From Caldilineaceae bacterium (GTDB lineage: Bacteria; Chloroflexota; Anaerolineae; Caldilineales; Caldilineaceae), in assembly GCA_019637695.1 (NCBI GenBank), contig JAHBVG010000052.1:1-44545 (forward strand): 44,545 nt of DNA, given 5' to 3'. Positions 26,817 through 35,171 of the stretch are shown one piece after another (position 1 is the stretch's first letter; every line of letters starts with the position of its first letter). The notes below the pieces were generated by a model. It did no database searches. It had not been told where the DNA came from and saw nothing but the letters and a program-made list of their open reading frames with translations. The position numbers were made by a program, and so were the translations under genes.

Positions 26817-27809
26817 ATGAAAGTCGTTCAAGTTGGGATTGGTGGCATGGGCAATGCCTGGCTGCGCGCGGTGCAGGCGTCGCCTGAAGTTGAGTATTCC
26901 GGTTTTGTCGAAGTCAACCAGACAATTGCCCAGCAACAAGCAGAAAAATATGGGCTGGATCCGGCGCGCATCTTCCCCTCGCTGGCGGAAGCGCTGAACG
27001 CCGTGCCCGTGGACGGGATCATCAATGTGACCCCGCCCCAGTTTCATCGAGAGGTGTCGATCCTGGCGCTGGAGGCGAGTGTACCCGTCCTTTCGGAGAA
27101 ACCGCTGGCGGACACACTGGGGGCGGCCCAGGACATTGTAGACGCCGCCAACCGCACCGGCGTCCTCCACATGGTAACGCAGAACTACCGCTACAGCATC
27201 CCTGCGCTCACCCTGAAGCGGACCCTCGAAACCGCAGATCTGGGGCGGATCGGCGCCGTCACCGTGGAATTTTTCCGCGGCCCCCATTTTGGCGGCTTCC
27301 GCGAGGAGATGCCATATCCGCTGATCATCGACATGTCGATCCATCATTTCGACATGATGCGCTACTTCCTCGCCCTCGATCCCATCTGGATCTACGGGCG
27401 CAGTTGGAATCCGCCCTGGAGCTGGTACAACGGCGACGCCTCGGCCTCGGTGCTGCTGCGCTTTGAGGGGGATGTGACTGTCTCGTACAACGGCTCGTGG
27501 TGTTCGCAGGGCATGGATACACCGTGGAATGGGCAGTGGCGCTTTGAATGCGAGCGCGGGGTGATCGCCCTGCGCGACGACCAGGTCACCGTCTACCGCA
27601 CCGGTGAAGCGCCGGAGCCGGTAGAGCCAGTCGCCACCGAACGGGTCGCCCAGTCATATCTGCTCCACGAGTTCTACGAAGCAGTGACGATGGGCAAACC
27701 ACCCGCCACCACCTGCCAGGACAACATCAAATCGCTGGCGATTGTCTTCAACACGGTGCAATCATTTGAGACTGGCGCGCCGGTGGCTGTGGCCGCAGTA
27801 GCAGCCTAG
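26817..27809 (+). CDS. Gfo/Idh/MocA family oxidoreductase
   Basis: 330 residues. N-terminal Rossmann domain with VGIGGMGNAWLRA (NAD(P) binding) and VLSEKPLADT (the EKP motif with the catalytic-site Lys); C-terminal alpha/beta domain with DMSIHHFDMMRYFL, including the conserved D-x3-H pattern. The family oxidises or reduces sugar and inositol hydroxyls. Its place between the sugar permeases and a sugar isomerase-like gene suggests it acts on the imported sugar. Confidence 0.93.
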   Translation: MKVVQVGIGGMGNAWLRAVQASPEVEYSGFVEVNQTIAQQQAEKYGLDPARIFPSLAEALNAVPVDGIINVTPPQFHREVSILALEASVPVLSEKPLADTLGAAQDIVDAANRTGVLHMVTQNYRYSIPALTLKRTLETADLGRIGAVTVEFFRGPHFGGFREEMPYPLIIDMSIHHFDMMRYFLALDPIWIYGRSWNPPWSWYNGDASASVLLRFEGDVTVSYNGSWCSQGMDTPWNGQWRFECERGVIALRDDQVTVYRTGEAPEPVEPVATERVAQSYLLHEFYEAVTMGKPPATTCQDNIKSLAIVFNTVQSFETGAPVAVAAVAA

Positions 27810-27811
27810 AC

Positions 27812-27890
27812 AGAGATTCGGAGATTGGGAGATTAAGGGATTTCAGAGGAGTACATTCCTGATCCCTTACCCTCTCAATCTCTGCATTCC
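27812..27890. repeat. Imperfect inverted pair of GAGATT arrays
   Basis: The left arm contains GAGATTGGGAGATTAAGGGA, the right arm its imperfect complement ending CTCAATCTC. It is of the same class as 19534-19596 and 6593-6667, and lies between two genes of the sugar operon. Confidence 0.6.
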
Positions 27891-27939
27891 GTAAATTTAC
27901 CTCACCCCCATTTCACATCCTTTCCCCAAGGAGTTCACT

Positions 27940-28902
27940 ATGAAACTCGGTGTCTTTGCCGTGTTGTTTGGCGACCAAAGTTTTGAACAGACCCTCGATT
28001 ATATCTCTTCTGTAGGCGTTGAGGCCGTGGAGATCGGCTGCGGCGGCTACGTGGGCGACGCGCATTGCAAGCCGACGCAACTACTGGGCGATGACAAGGC
28101 TACGGCTGCCTTCAAAAAAGCCGTCGAGACGCGCGGTTTGACCATCAGCGCCATGAGCGCCCATGCCAATCCGCTGCACCCCAACCCAGAGATCGGCGAG
28201 GCCCACCGCGCCTATGTGACCAATGCCATCCGCATGGCAGAAGCGCTGGGCGTGGATACCGTCGTCACCTTCTCCGGTTGTCCGGGCGGCGGTCCCGGCG
28301 ATCAGCATCCCAACTGGGTCACCTGCCCGTGGCCGCCCGATTTCAGCCAGACCGTCAAGTGGCAGTGGGAAGAAGTGCTGATCCCTTACTGGCAGGAGAC
28401 AGCCCGATTCGCAGCCGAGCGCGGCGTGCGGCTTGCCATCGAGATGCACCCCGGCTTCTGCGTCTACAATGTGGAGACGCTGCTGGGCCTGCGCGCCGCC
28501 GTGGGCGAGACCATCGGCGCCAACTTCGATCCCAGCCATCTCTTCTGGCAAAGGGCGGACCCCGGCCACGCCATCCGCGCCTTGGGGAAGTCGATCTACC
28601 ACTTCCACGCCAAGGACACGCGCATCGATCCGATCAACACGCCGGTCAACGGGGTACTCGACAACAAATCCTATCGCAACTTTGCTGAACGGAGTTGGGT
28701 CTTCCGCACGGTAGGGTACGGGCACGGCGAGGATGTCTGGCGCGACATGGTGAGCAATCTGCGCCTGGTCGGCTACAACGGCGTCCTTTCCATCGAACAC
28801 GAGGATGGTCTCATGTCGAAGACCGAAGGCTTTGAAAAGGCCGTCAACTTCTTGCAGACCATCCTCATCAAAGAGGAGCCTGTGCGGGCGTTTTGGGCAT
28901 GA
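27940..28902 (+). CDS. Sugar phosphate isomerase/epimerase-like TIM barrel protein
   Basis: 320 residues, ATG with AAGGAG upstream. Xylose-isomerase/AP-endonuclease-2-type barrel: EAVEIGCGGYVG, AHANPLHPN, LAIEMHPGFCVYN with Glu and His of the metal site, GANFDPSHLFWQ, and IYHFHAKDTRID, with a late SIEHED. These carboxylates and histidines match the divalent-metal site of the family. It likely isomerises or epimerises a sugar made by the neighbouring dehydrogenase. Its stop overlaps the next start (ATGA). Confidence 0.9.
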   Translation: MKLGVFAVLFGDQSFEQTLDYISSVGVEAVEIGCGGYVGDAHCKPTQLLGDDKATAAFKKAVETRGLTISAMSAHANPLHPNPEIGEAHRAYVTNAIRMAEALGVDTVVTFSGCPGGGPGDQHPNWVTCPWPPDFSQTVKWQWEEVLIPYWQETARFAAERGVRLAIEMHPGFCVYNVETLLGLRAAVGETIGANFDPSHLFWQRADPGHAIRALGKSIYHFHAKDTRIDPINTPVNGVLDNKSYRNFAERSWVFRTVGYGHGEDVWRDMVSNLRLVGYNGVLSIEHEDGLMSKTEGFEKAVNFLQTILIKEEPVRAFWA

Positions 28903-29351
28903 TGTTGAGAAAGCGGATGGGCGGGCGTCGCAGCAACACGATCCTGTGGATGGGGCTGATCGGCCTCATGTTGATCTTGAGCGCGTGCTTTCGTTCACAC
29001 GCGGCGACGCCTGCCCCGCCTACGCCCAACCCCGCGCTGATGGAACTGGATGCGCACGCATTTTCAGCGCAGTTGACGGTGACCGATTCGCTGGCGCATG
29101 CATCTGAACAATTGGCAGCGACAGCCGGTGTCGCTGAAGACGCCATTCGCGTCCTCTTTCGCACGGAGACATGCACGATCTGCGGCCAGACGAGTGGAGA
29201 GAGTGATGGCAAAGCGTTGGCCGAGTTGGCCGTGGACGAAGCAGCCCCTCTGCTGGCGCCGGGCAGCAGCTTCTGGCTGAATGTGCCGCCGCTTGCCTGT
29301 CTCTACGCCTATGACGGCCGGCAGGTGAAACCGCAAGGTTGCCGCATCCAG
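28899..29351 (+). CDS. Small lipoprotein with a CxxC motif, unrecognised family
   Basis: 151 residues from the ATG at 28899, overlapping the upstream stop by translational coupling. It has a membrane leader with lipobox LMLILSACF. The mature part of about 115 residues contains RTETCTICGQTSGES (CxxC), then an LACLYAYDG Cys and a Cys five residues from the C-terminus (QGCRIQ). The four cysteines could make disulfides or hold a metal. It is followed closely by a radical SAM gene. I do not recognise the family. It could be a redox protein, or possibly a partner of the next enzyme. Confidence 0.6.
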
Positions 29352-29365
29352 TAAGGGGTCAAATC

Positions 29366-30853
29366 ATGGATATCCTCTACATCCACCCGGCCAAGCAGGA
29401 GGTTACGGCCCGCTACGACAAATATCACGCCTGCGCTCCCTATCCTTTTATCCCCGTGGGGGTGATCGGGCTGGTCAACCTGCTGCGCCAGGATGGCTGG
29501 TCTGTGCAGGGGATCAACCTGCCCGTCGAGCTGCTGCTCGATCCCACCTTCGATCTGAAAGCGTGGATGACGGCTCAAACGCCGCCCAGGCTGGTGATGG
29601 CCGATCTGCACTGGTACGAGCATAGTTTTGGGGCGATGGACGTGGCGCGCACTGTCAAAGAGATCTGGCCGCAGACGCCGATGGTGATCGGCGGGTTGAC
29701 AGCCTCCAACTTTGCCGAGGAAATTTTGGAAACGTTCCCCGCTGTCGATTTTATCATCCGCGGGGACGCCGAGGAGCCGTTGCGCAAACTGGCGGCCTAT
29801 TTTTGCGGCGATGGCGCTGTGGCGCTCTCCGATGTCCCCAATCTGCTCTACCGCGAGGATGGCAAGCCGCGACAGACGCGGCGCAGCTACTTCGCCCAAC
29901 CGGATGATCTCGATCAGCTTGATTTTGTCTCCACCGATTGGTTACAGCATCGTCATAGCTATGCGGCCCTCCAATATTCCGGGGCGGGTGTGGTGGCGCT
30001 GCGCGATCCACAACTGCAAGGTCATTGGCTGACGATTGGCCGTGGCTGCGTTTTCAACTGCCTCTATTGCGGCGGCGGCAAGAAGTCCCATGCAGAACTG
30101 GCCGGGCGGCACGGTTACGTTCAGCGCTCGCCCGAACGAATGGCAGCCGATATCGGCAGGCTTGCCCACGGGGGAATCGATCAGGTGGCCCTCTCGCTGG
30201 ACCCGGCGACGTTTAAGGCGGAGTGGTGGCGATCCTTCTTCGGCCTGCTGCGCGAGGAGGGGATCCGCGTTGGCATCTACAACGAATTCTTCCAACTCCC
30301 CAGCGAGGAATTTTTGGATACATTGGGCGAAACCGCCGATCTGCGCCACACAGAGGTTGCCATATCCCCGCTTTCGGGCGACGAGGAGGTGCGCAAACGC
30401 AATGGCAAGTTTTATTCCAACGAGCGGTTTTTGCGCATGTTGCAGACGCTGAAAAAATACCGTATCCCCATTTTTATCTACTTCTCCCTCAATCTCCCCG
30501 GCGAGACGCCTGAGACCTTCAAACGCACCATCGAGTTGGCGCAGCAGATCGGACGCATCTACCCGCCGGAACTGCTGCGCATGCTCAACCCCTGCCACAC
30601 CCTCGATCCCGTCTCCCCCATGAGCCGCCAGCCCAAAGACTTTGGCATTGAGGTACACTACCGCACCTTTCAGGATTATTACACCTATTGCCGCGGCACA
30701 GGCTGGCAACCCCGCCAGGTGATCCGCGGCCAGCATCGCGGCTTCGAGATGATCGGGCGACCCACCCCCGTCGTCGAGCAAATGGCCCGCGTTTGGGATG
30801 CCTTCGCCAGCCAGCAGACCTTCCGCTGTTATCCTGTGCCGCGCGGCTGGTGA
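29366..30853 (+). CDS. B12-binding domain radical SAM protein
   Basis: 495 residues from the ATG at 29366, following the lipoprotein by 14 bases. N-terminal cobalamin-binding-type Rossmann domain (ADLHWYEHSFGAMDVART, PMVIGGLTASNFAEEIL, FIIRGDAEEPL), then the radical SAM core with GRGCVFNCLYCGGG (CxxxCxxC, which binds the 4Fe-4S cluster and S-adenosylmethionine). The usual DxHxxG of B12 domains is not evident, so cobalamin binding is uncertain. B12-radical SAM enzymes methylate or rearrange unactivated carbons in varied pathways. The end of the sugar operon is an uncommon place for one. Confidence 0.88.
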   Translation: MDILYIHPAKQEVTARYDKYHACAPYPFIPVGVIGLVNLLRQDGWSVQGINLPVELLLDPTFDLKAWMTAQTPPRLVMADLHWYEHSFGAMDVARTVKEIWPQTPMVIGGLTASNFAEEILETFPAVDFIIRGDAEEPLRKLAAYFCGDGAVALSDVPNLLYREDGKPRQTRRSYFAQPDDLDQLDFVSTDWLQHRHSYAALQYSGAGVVALRDPQLQGHWLTIGRGCVFNCLYCGGGKKSHAELAGRHGYVQRSPERMAADIGRLAHGGIDQVALSLDPATFKAEWWRSFFGLLREEGIRVGIYNEFFQLPSEEFLDTLGETADLRHTEVAISPLSGDEEVRKRNGKFYSNERFLRMLQTLKKYRIPIFIYFSLNLPGETPETFKRTIELAQQIGRIYPPELLRMLNPCHTLDPVSPMSRQPKDFGIEVHYRTFQDYYTYCRGTGWQPRQVIRGQHRGFEMIGRPTPVVEQMARVWDAFASQQTFRCYPVPRGW

Positions 30854-30917
30854 AGTTCAGACCGTCTTCGCCGCAAGCTTTGCCTCACTGGTGGCTCATC
30901 CCAAGTGGATTCACCTG

Positions 30918-30926
30918 TGGTATAAT
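30918..30926 (+). promoter_or_regulatory. Extended -10 promoter for the PIN-domain pair and rsmA
   Basis: TGGTATAAT with no clear -35. The predicted start near 30932 is about 40 bases before the first gene. Confidence 0.55.
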
Positions 30927-30973
30927 GCAAATGGAGCGATTGATGGAATAGTAGGCGATGATGGAGATGATCG

Positions 30974-31309
30974 ATGAGTATCAGCGGAGAACTCATAGAA
31001 CTACAAATTGAAGAAACGGACAACACAGAATTTCTCAACCGTCTGCAACACAAACTGCTGCCAGGGACGCTTCTCATTGTAGAAAATTGGGCGAATGAGA
31101 AAATTTCTCTGCGAATTGTAGAGACAGCCTTAAAAACTGTGGAATCAGAAGCTCTTGCTGGCCTGATTGAACAAGACGGTCTCCTGGTCTATAGAGGTGA
31201 ACCACCACAGGGGTTTGACTGGGAAGCTTTTTTGCAAGAAGAACGCGAAGCGCCTTTACATCCTTATGAACCTGATCCACGATGCAACTCCTGCTCGACA
31301 CCTCGGTGA
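30974..31309 (+). CDS. Putative antitoxin-position protein, unrecognised
   Basis: 111 residues, ATG preceded by GGAG. It overlaps the start of a PIN-domain gene by 28 bases, the arrangement of type II toxin-antitoxin operons. The sequence is acidic and helical in part (IEETDNTEFLNRLQHKLL, ALKTVESEALAGLIEQ) and lacks a recognisable AbrB, RHH or HTH DNA-binding domain. The C-terminal tail, encoded in the overlap, is Cys- and Pro-rich (RCNSCSTPR). It may be an antitoxin of an undescribed type, or simply a small conserved protein. Confidence 0.5.
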   Translation: MSISGELIELQIEETDNTEFLNRLQHKLLPGTLLIVENWANEKISLRIVETALKTVESEALAGLIEQDGLLVYRGEPPQGFDWEAFLQEEREAPLHPYEPDPRCNSCSTPR

Positions 31310-31734
31310 TGTTGGCTGCACTGCTTCGGTCCCATCCGGCGCACTCCTCGGCCTATCCCTGGCTGAAGATGATCAAGCAGCGCGAACATACCGGGCATAT
31401 CAGTACACATTCACTGGCCGAACTCTATAACAAACTCACTAGAGTTCCCCTGTCCAGACCCATTCCCCCAGCAGAAGCATTGGCAATGCTGACGGCGGAT
31501 GTTACCAGCTTAATGATCCCGGTAGCGCTTTCTTATAAAGACTACCTTTCTGTCGTGAATCACCTGGCAGACCGAAAACTGGTTGGCGGCATCATCTACG
31601 ACGCGCTGATCGTTCGGGCGGGGATCAAAGCCGGAGTCGATCGCATTCTGACGCTGAATCCATGCCACTTTCGCCTCATTTATCCAGAGGCAGAGGATCG
31701 CATTGTCGATCCATCGGCAGAAAGTGCGCCATGA
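31282..31734 (+). CDS. PIN-domain protein (VapC-like ribonuclease)
   Basis: 150 residues. PIN-domain signatures: MQLLLDTSVM (first Asp), STHSLAELYNKLTR (Glu), GGIIYDALIVRAGIKAG (Asp) and VDRILTLNPCHFR (last Asp with the LTLN strand). These four acidic residues bind Mg2+ in VapC RNases, which cut tRNA or rRNA. Upstream overlap with a small gene supports a toxin-antitoxin pair. Unusually, its stop overlaps the start of rsmA (ATGA, 31731-31734), tying it to rRNA modification. Confidence 0.85.
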   Translation: MQLLLDTSVMLAALLRSHPAHSSAYPWLKMIKQREHTGHISTHSLAELYNKLTRVPLSRPIPPAEALAMLTADVTSLMIPVALSYKDYLSVVNHLADRKLVGGIIYDALIVRAGIKAGVDRILTLNPCHFRLIYPEAEDRIVDPSAESAP

Positions 31735-32702
31735 CCACCCCCACCGTCTTCGATCTCATCCGCCGCTACGACCTCGATCCCAAGAAGTCGCTGGGCCAGA
31801 ATTTTCTGGTGGATGAGACGCACCTGGCCCGCATTGCCGCCGCCGCCGACCTCAGCGCCGAGGATACAGTGTTGGAGGTCGGCCCTGGCCTGGGCGTCCT
31901 CACCCGGCACCTGGCCGAACAGGCTGGCCGCGTCGTCGCTGTGGAACTGGACGACCGCCTGATCCCCATCCTCGAAGAGCGCTTCGCCGATCAGCCCAAC
32001 GTGCGCTTTGTCCACGCGGATATTTTGGCAGTGGATGCGGCGGCGCTGATCGCAGACAACGGACCGCAGACCGCAGACCGCAGACCGCAGACGACGGACG
32101 ACCGACGACTGACGACCAACGAATATCCAATACCCAATATCCAATACCCCAATCCCCGATCCCCAGTCCCCAGTCACCAGTCACCAATCACCAATCACCA
32201 ACGCTACAAAGTCGTCGCCAACCTGCCCTATTACATTACCAGCGCGGTGCTGCGTCATCTGTTGGAGGCGAAACAGCCGCCGATTCTAGCCGTGGTGATG
32301 GTGCAACGCGAGGTCGCCCAGCGGATCGTGGCGAAGCCTGGGGATATGTCATTGCTGGCGGTGGGGGTGCAATTTTACGCCGAGCCGAAGATCGTCAACC
32401 GGGTGCCGGCCGGGGCCTTCTATCCCCGACCCAAGGTGGACAGCGCCGTGCTGCGGCTGGACGTGCGTCCACAGCCTGCTGTGCCCGACGTGGACCCGCT
32501 CCGCTTTTTCGAGGTGGCGCGCGCCGGCTTCGGGCAGAAGCGCAAACAGTTGCTCAACAGCCTCAGCAGTGGACTCTCCTTGCCCAAAGAGGAGATCCGC
32601 GCCAGCCTCGCCGCCGCGGGGATCGATCCACAGCGCCGCGCCGAAACGCTCTCTCTCGATGAATGGGGCGCGCTGACCAAAAGCGTAATTCGTAATGCCT
32701 AA
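31731..32702 (+). CDS. rsmA: 16S rRNA dimethyladenosine transferase (RsmA/KsgA) with heptamer-array insert
   Basis: 323 residues from the ATG at 31731, which overlaps the PIN stop; the usual length is nearer 270-280. Motifs: KKSLGQNFL, VLEVGPGLGVLTRHL (SAM binding), VVAVELD, and VVANLPYYITSAVL (the catalytic NLPYY). C-terminal KRKQLLNSLSSGLSL is typical. It dimethylates two adenines near the 3' end of 16S rRNA. Between the fourth strand and NLPYY, residues about 107-156 are a low-complexity stretch (RRPQTTDDRR, PNPRSPVPSHQSP) encoded by 21 perfect-period heptamers. The core motifs are all kept, so the enzyme may be active with a surface loop. Confidence 0.93.
   Translation: MTTPTVFDLIRRYDLDPKKSLGQNFLVDETHLARIAAAADLSAEDTVLEVGPGLGVLTRHLAEQAGRVVAVELDDRLIPILEERFADQPNVRFVHADILAVDAAALIADNGPQTADRRPQTTDDRRLTTNEYPIPNIQYPNPRSPVPSHQSPITNHQRYKVVANLPYYITSAVLRHLLEAKQPPILAVVMVQREVAQRIVAKPGDMSLLAVGVQFYAEPKIVNRVPAGAFYPRPKVDSAVLRLDVRPQPAVPDVDPLRFFEVARAGFGQKRKQLLNSLSSGLSLPKEEIRASLAAAGIDPQRRAETLSLDEWGALTKSVIRNA
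32051..32197. repeat. 21-unit degenerate heptamer array inside rsmA
   Basis: An unbroken 7-base period for 147 bases. Units start as CGCAGAC (five copies, with AACGGAC second), drift through GACCGAC and GACTGAC to CAATACC, then CCGATCC, AGTCACC and AATCACC. 147 is divisible by three, so the array adds 49 codons without a frameshift. Individual unit types match intergenic arrays elsewhere in the window. Confidence 0.92.
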
Positions 32703-32797
32703 TTGCCTCAACGAAGACGCTTTCAAAATCAACGCTCACGCTGTCAACATGACCCTACGCACCATGCAACACGTTTCACAGAAAGCGAGACCAATCA

Positions 32798-33550
32798 ATG
32801 ACCAACCGTTTGCTTAACAAAGTCGCCATCATCACTGGCGCGGCGCGGGGGATCGGCGCGGAGACGGCGCGCCGCTTTGCCGAGGAGGGCGCGCACGTTG
32901 TCCTTTGCGATGTCTCTGCCGAAGAAGGGGAAGGCGCGGCCAGCCGCATCCGCAACGCCGGCGGATCGGCCATCTTTTTACCGGTGGACGTGACAGATCG
33001 CCGCAGTGTACAAGATCTCATTGATCGCACCGTTGCCCATTTCGGACGGCTGGATGTGCTTGTCAACAATGCCGGGGTGCTGCGCGACGCTCAACTGCGC
33101 AAGATGAGCGAGGACCAGTTCGATCTCGTCGTCAACGTCAATTTGAAGGGGGTCTACCTTTGCGGACAGACCGCCGCCATCCACATGATCGAGCAGGGCG
33201 GTGGGGTGATCCTTAACGCCAGCAGCGTGGTGGGTATCGACGGCAACTTCGGTCAGACCAATTATGTCGCCACCAAGTCTGCGGTGATCGGCATGACCAA
33301 AGTCTGGGCGCGCGAACTGGGGCCAAAGGGCATCCGGGTCAACGCGGTGGCGCCCGGCTTCATCGAAACCGACATGACGGCGCAAATGCCCCAAAAGATC
33401 TACGATTCGATGGTGGAGAAGACGCCCCTGCGCCGCGCCGGGAGCGTCCTTGATGTAGCCAATGCCTATCTTTGGCTTGCCAGCGACGAGGCGTCCTTTA
33501 TCAATGGCGTCGTCTTGCGCATAGATGGGGGGATCGTGATCGGTACTTGA
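32798..33550 (+). CDS. fabG: Short-chain dehydrogenase, FabG-like 3-oxoacyl reductase
   Basis: 250 residues. Classical SDR: GAARGIGAETA (cofactor loop), NNAGV, ASSVVG (catalytic Ser), YVATK (catalytic Tyr-x3-Lys), and APGFIETDMTAQMP with the typical DGG near the C-terminus. Best matches the FabG group, which reduces 3-oxoacyl-ACP or -CoA with NAD(P)H, but many paralogues of this group act on other alcohols. It follows rsmA by 95 bases with no strong ribosome site. Confidence 0.85.
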   Translation: MTNRLLNKVAIITGAARGIGAETARRFAEEGAHVVLCDVSAEEGEGAASRIRNAGGSAIFLPVDVTDRRSVQDLIDRTVAHFGRLDVLVNNAGVLRDAQLRKMSEDQFDLVVNVNLKGVYLCGQTAAIHMIEQGGGVILNASSVVGIDGNFGQTNYVATKSAVIGMTKVWARELGPKGIRVNAVAPGFIETDMTAQMPQKIYDSMVEKTPLRRAGSVLDVANAYLWLASDEASFINGVVLRIDGGIVIGT

Positions 33551-33587
33551 TAACGTTGTTAACAAAAAAGTTGCAGACGCCAACCGT

Positions 33588-33616
33588 TTGAAGCCCATGC
33601 GCTTTTGTGGAATAAT
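33588..33616 (+). promoter_or_regulatory. Promoter giving a leaderless LuxR-Kelch mRNA
   Basis: TTGAAG (33588-33593), a 17-base spacer and AATAAT (33611-33616), preceded by TG. The usual start site, 7 bases on, falls at the GTG at 33623, and no ribosome site precedes that codon. Confidence 0.6.
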
Positions 33617-33622
33617 GGAACC

Positions 33623-35092
33623 GTGAGCAACGAAATTACCCAAGAGAAGCCCAAGCGCCCATCAAACGGATCACCTGCCCGCGAGCCAGAAAGCGGAACA
33701 TCGTTTCCGCGCCCCGCTGAAAATCCGCTCAGTGACCGTGAACAAGAGGTAGCGGAATTGCTGGTCACCGGCGCCAGCAACAACGAGATTGCCGAAAAAC
33801 TGGTCATCAGCCCCCATACCGTCAAGGTTCATCTGCGCAATATTTATGAAAAGTTGGGCGTAAGCAGCCGCACCGAAGCGTCGCTGCTATTACTCCAGCA
33901 AGGATTGATGACGCTGCCCGGCGTGGAACAGGCGAGGTCCCTACACGCGGAGGAAGACGCATCGCTCTATCCTGAGCCATTGGCCGATACGGTGGGGAAG
34001 CCCTTTGCCTGGCAATTGCCCTATTTGTTGGTTGCGCTGCTCCTGGCGTTGGGCATCCTACTCTTGCCGATCCTCATTACACCGGGCGCGACCGCTCCTT
34101 CCAATCTGCTCAGCGATGGCCCAAGCAGCGTCCTCGCCCAGCCTTCGGTCAATGTGATGCCGCGCTGGGAATCGCGCACGCCGCTGCCCACCGCACGCAG
34201 CCGCTTCGCGCTCGTCTCCACCGACAAAGGCAAACTTTACGCCATCGGCGGCGAAGGAGTCGATGGCGTGCCATTTTCTGCTGTGGATAGTTACGATCTG
34301 AGCGTGAACGAGTGGAAGCCCGTGGCGGCGCTGCCGTCGCCGCTCGCTAATCTGGCGGCTGCCGTCTGGGGAGATGAGATCTATGTGGCTGGCGGCGCTA
34401 TGCCTACCACTGGAGACGCCACTGCTCGCGTCTTAAGCAGCGATTTCTGGCGTTACATCATCCTTGAGGATCGCTGGCAATTGGCCGGCCAACTGCCAGT
34501 GGCGTTGGCTGGCGCTTCGCTCATCGCCACTGAGGATGCGCTCTTTCTTCTCGGCGGCTGGGATGGACAGAATATGCACGCCGAAATCTGGCGACTTGCT
34601 CTATCTGAAGAGATGGAATCAGTGACGGCTGACAACTGGCAAGTGGTGACCGAGATGGCCGTTCCTCGCGCCTTTGGCGGCGCTGTCCTCGTAAACGATG
34701 CCATCTATGTGGCCGGGGGCTACGATGGCCAGCGTGAATTGGCTGTGACTGGGCGTTATCTCATCGGCAGCGGGAAATGGGAAGTGTTGCCGCCGCTTTC
34801 GACACCGCGCGGCGGAGTACAGTTGCTATACGATGATCTGGCGATCTTTGCCGTGGGCGGCGGCTGGACTCAACCGGTCAATACCATTGAGCGTTTTGAT
34901 CCAGCCACCGGCATTTGGAGCCATTTTCCTTCACCTATTGAGCAGGAGTGGCGCAATCTTGGCGCTGCCGCCAGCAAAAATGGATATCTTTACCTGATCG
35001 GCGGCTGGTCGGATAGCTACCTCACAACCCATCTCCACTACCAGAGTTCCTTTCGCACCTTTTTGCCCGCCACCCAGAACAAGGATGAGTAA
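33623..35092 (+). CDS. Membrane LuxR-type HTH regulator with extracellular Kelch propeller
   Basis: 489 residues from the GTG at 33623 (TTG at 33605 lies within the -10 region). N-terminal LuxR-family HTH (PLSDREQEVAELLVTGASNN, then TVKVHLRNIYEKLGV), one membrane helix near residues 130-150 (LPYLLVALLLALGILLLPIL), then about six Kelch-type repeats, each with GG and a distal Trp (LYAIGGEG, IYVAGGA, LFLLGGWDG, IYVAGGYDG, FAVGGGW, LYLIGGWSD). The order implies a cytoplasmic DNA-binding domain tethered to an outside propeller, as in ToxR/CadC-like one-component membrane regulators. Ligand and targets unknown. Confidence 0.82.
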   Translation: MSNEITQEKPKRPSNGSPAREPESGTSFPRPAENPLSDREQEVAELLVTGASNNEIAEKLVISPHTVKVHLRNIYEKLGVSSRTEASLLLLQQGLMTLPGVEQARSLHAEEDASLYPEPLADTVGKPFAWQLPYLLVALLLALGILLLPILITPGATAPSNLLSDGPSSVLAQPSVNVMPRWESRTPLPTARSRFALVSTDKGKLYAIGGEGVDGVPFSAVDSYDLSVNEWKPVAALPSPLANLAAAVWGDEIYVAGGAMPTTGDATARVLSSDFWRYIILEDRWQLAGQLPVALAGASLIATEDALFLLGGWDGQNMHAEIWRLALSEEMESVTADNWQVVTEMAVPRAFGGAVLVNDAIYVAGGYDGQRELAVTGRYLIGSGKWEVLPPLSTPRGGVQLLYDDLAIFAVGGGWTQPVNTIERFDPATGIWSHFPSPIEQEWRNLGAAASKNGYLYLIGGWSDSYLTTHLHYQSSFRTFLPATQNKDE

Positions 35093-35130
35093 TGAGTAGG
35101 TAGAGTACTTCTCACCTACTCATTACTCAT
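35085..35130. repeat. 17-bp perfect hairpin made of heptamers
   Basis: ATGAGTAATGAGTAGGT (35085-35101) and its exact complement (35114-35130) with a 12-base loop; each arm has 7-base-period units. It covers the stop codon of the LuxR-Kelch gene and separates it from the converging recombinase gene, so it may act as a transcription end or mRNA-stabilising structure in both directions. Confidence 0.75.
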
Positions 35131-35171
35131 TACGCTAAACGTAACCATCCGCTTATTTACGCCTCGTTGCA

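Noticed and set aside
30931..30951. Six-codon frame (MERLME) at the predicted transcript start before the PIN pair
   Set aside because: Too short to support from sequence; could be chance.
32051..32197. CRISPR array inside rsmA
   Set aside because: The repeating unit is 7 bases with no spacers, so it is a tandem array, not CRISPR.
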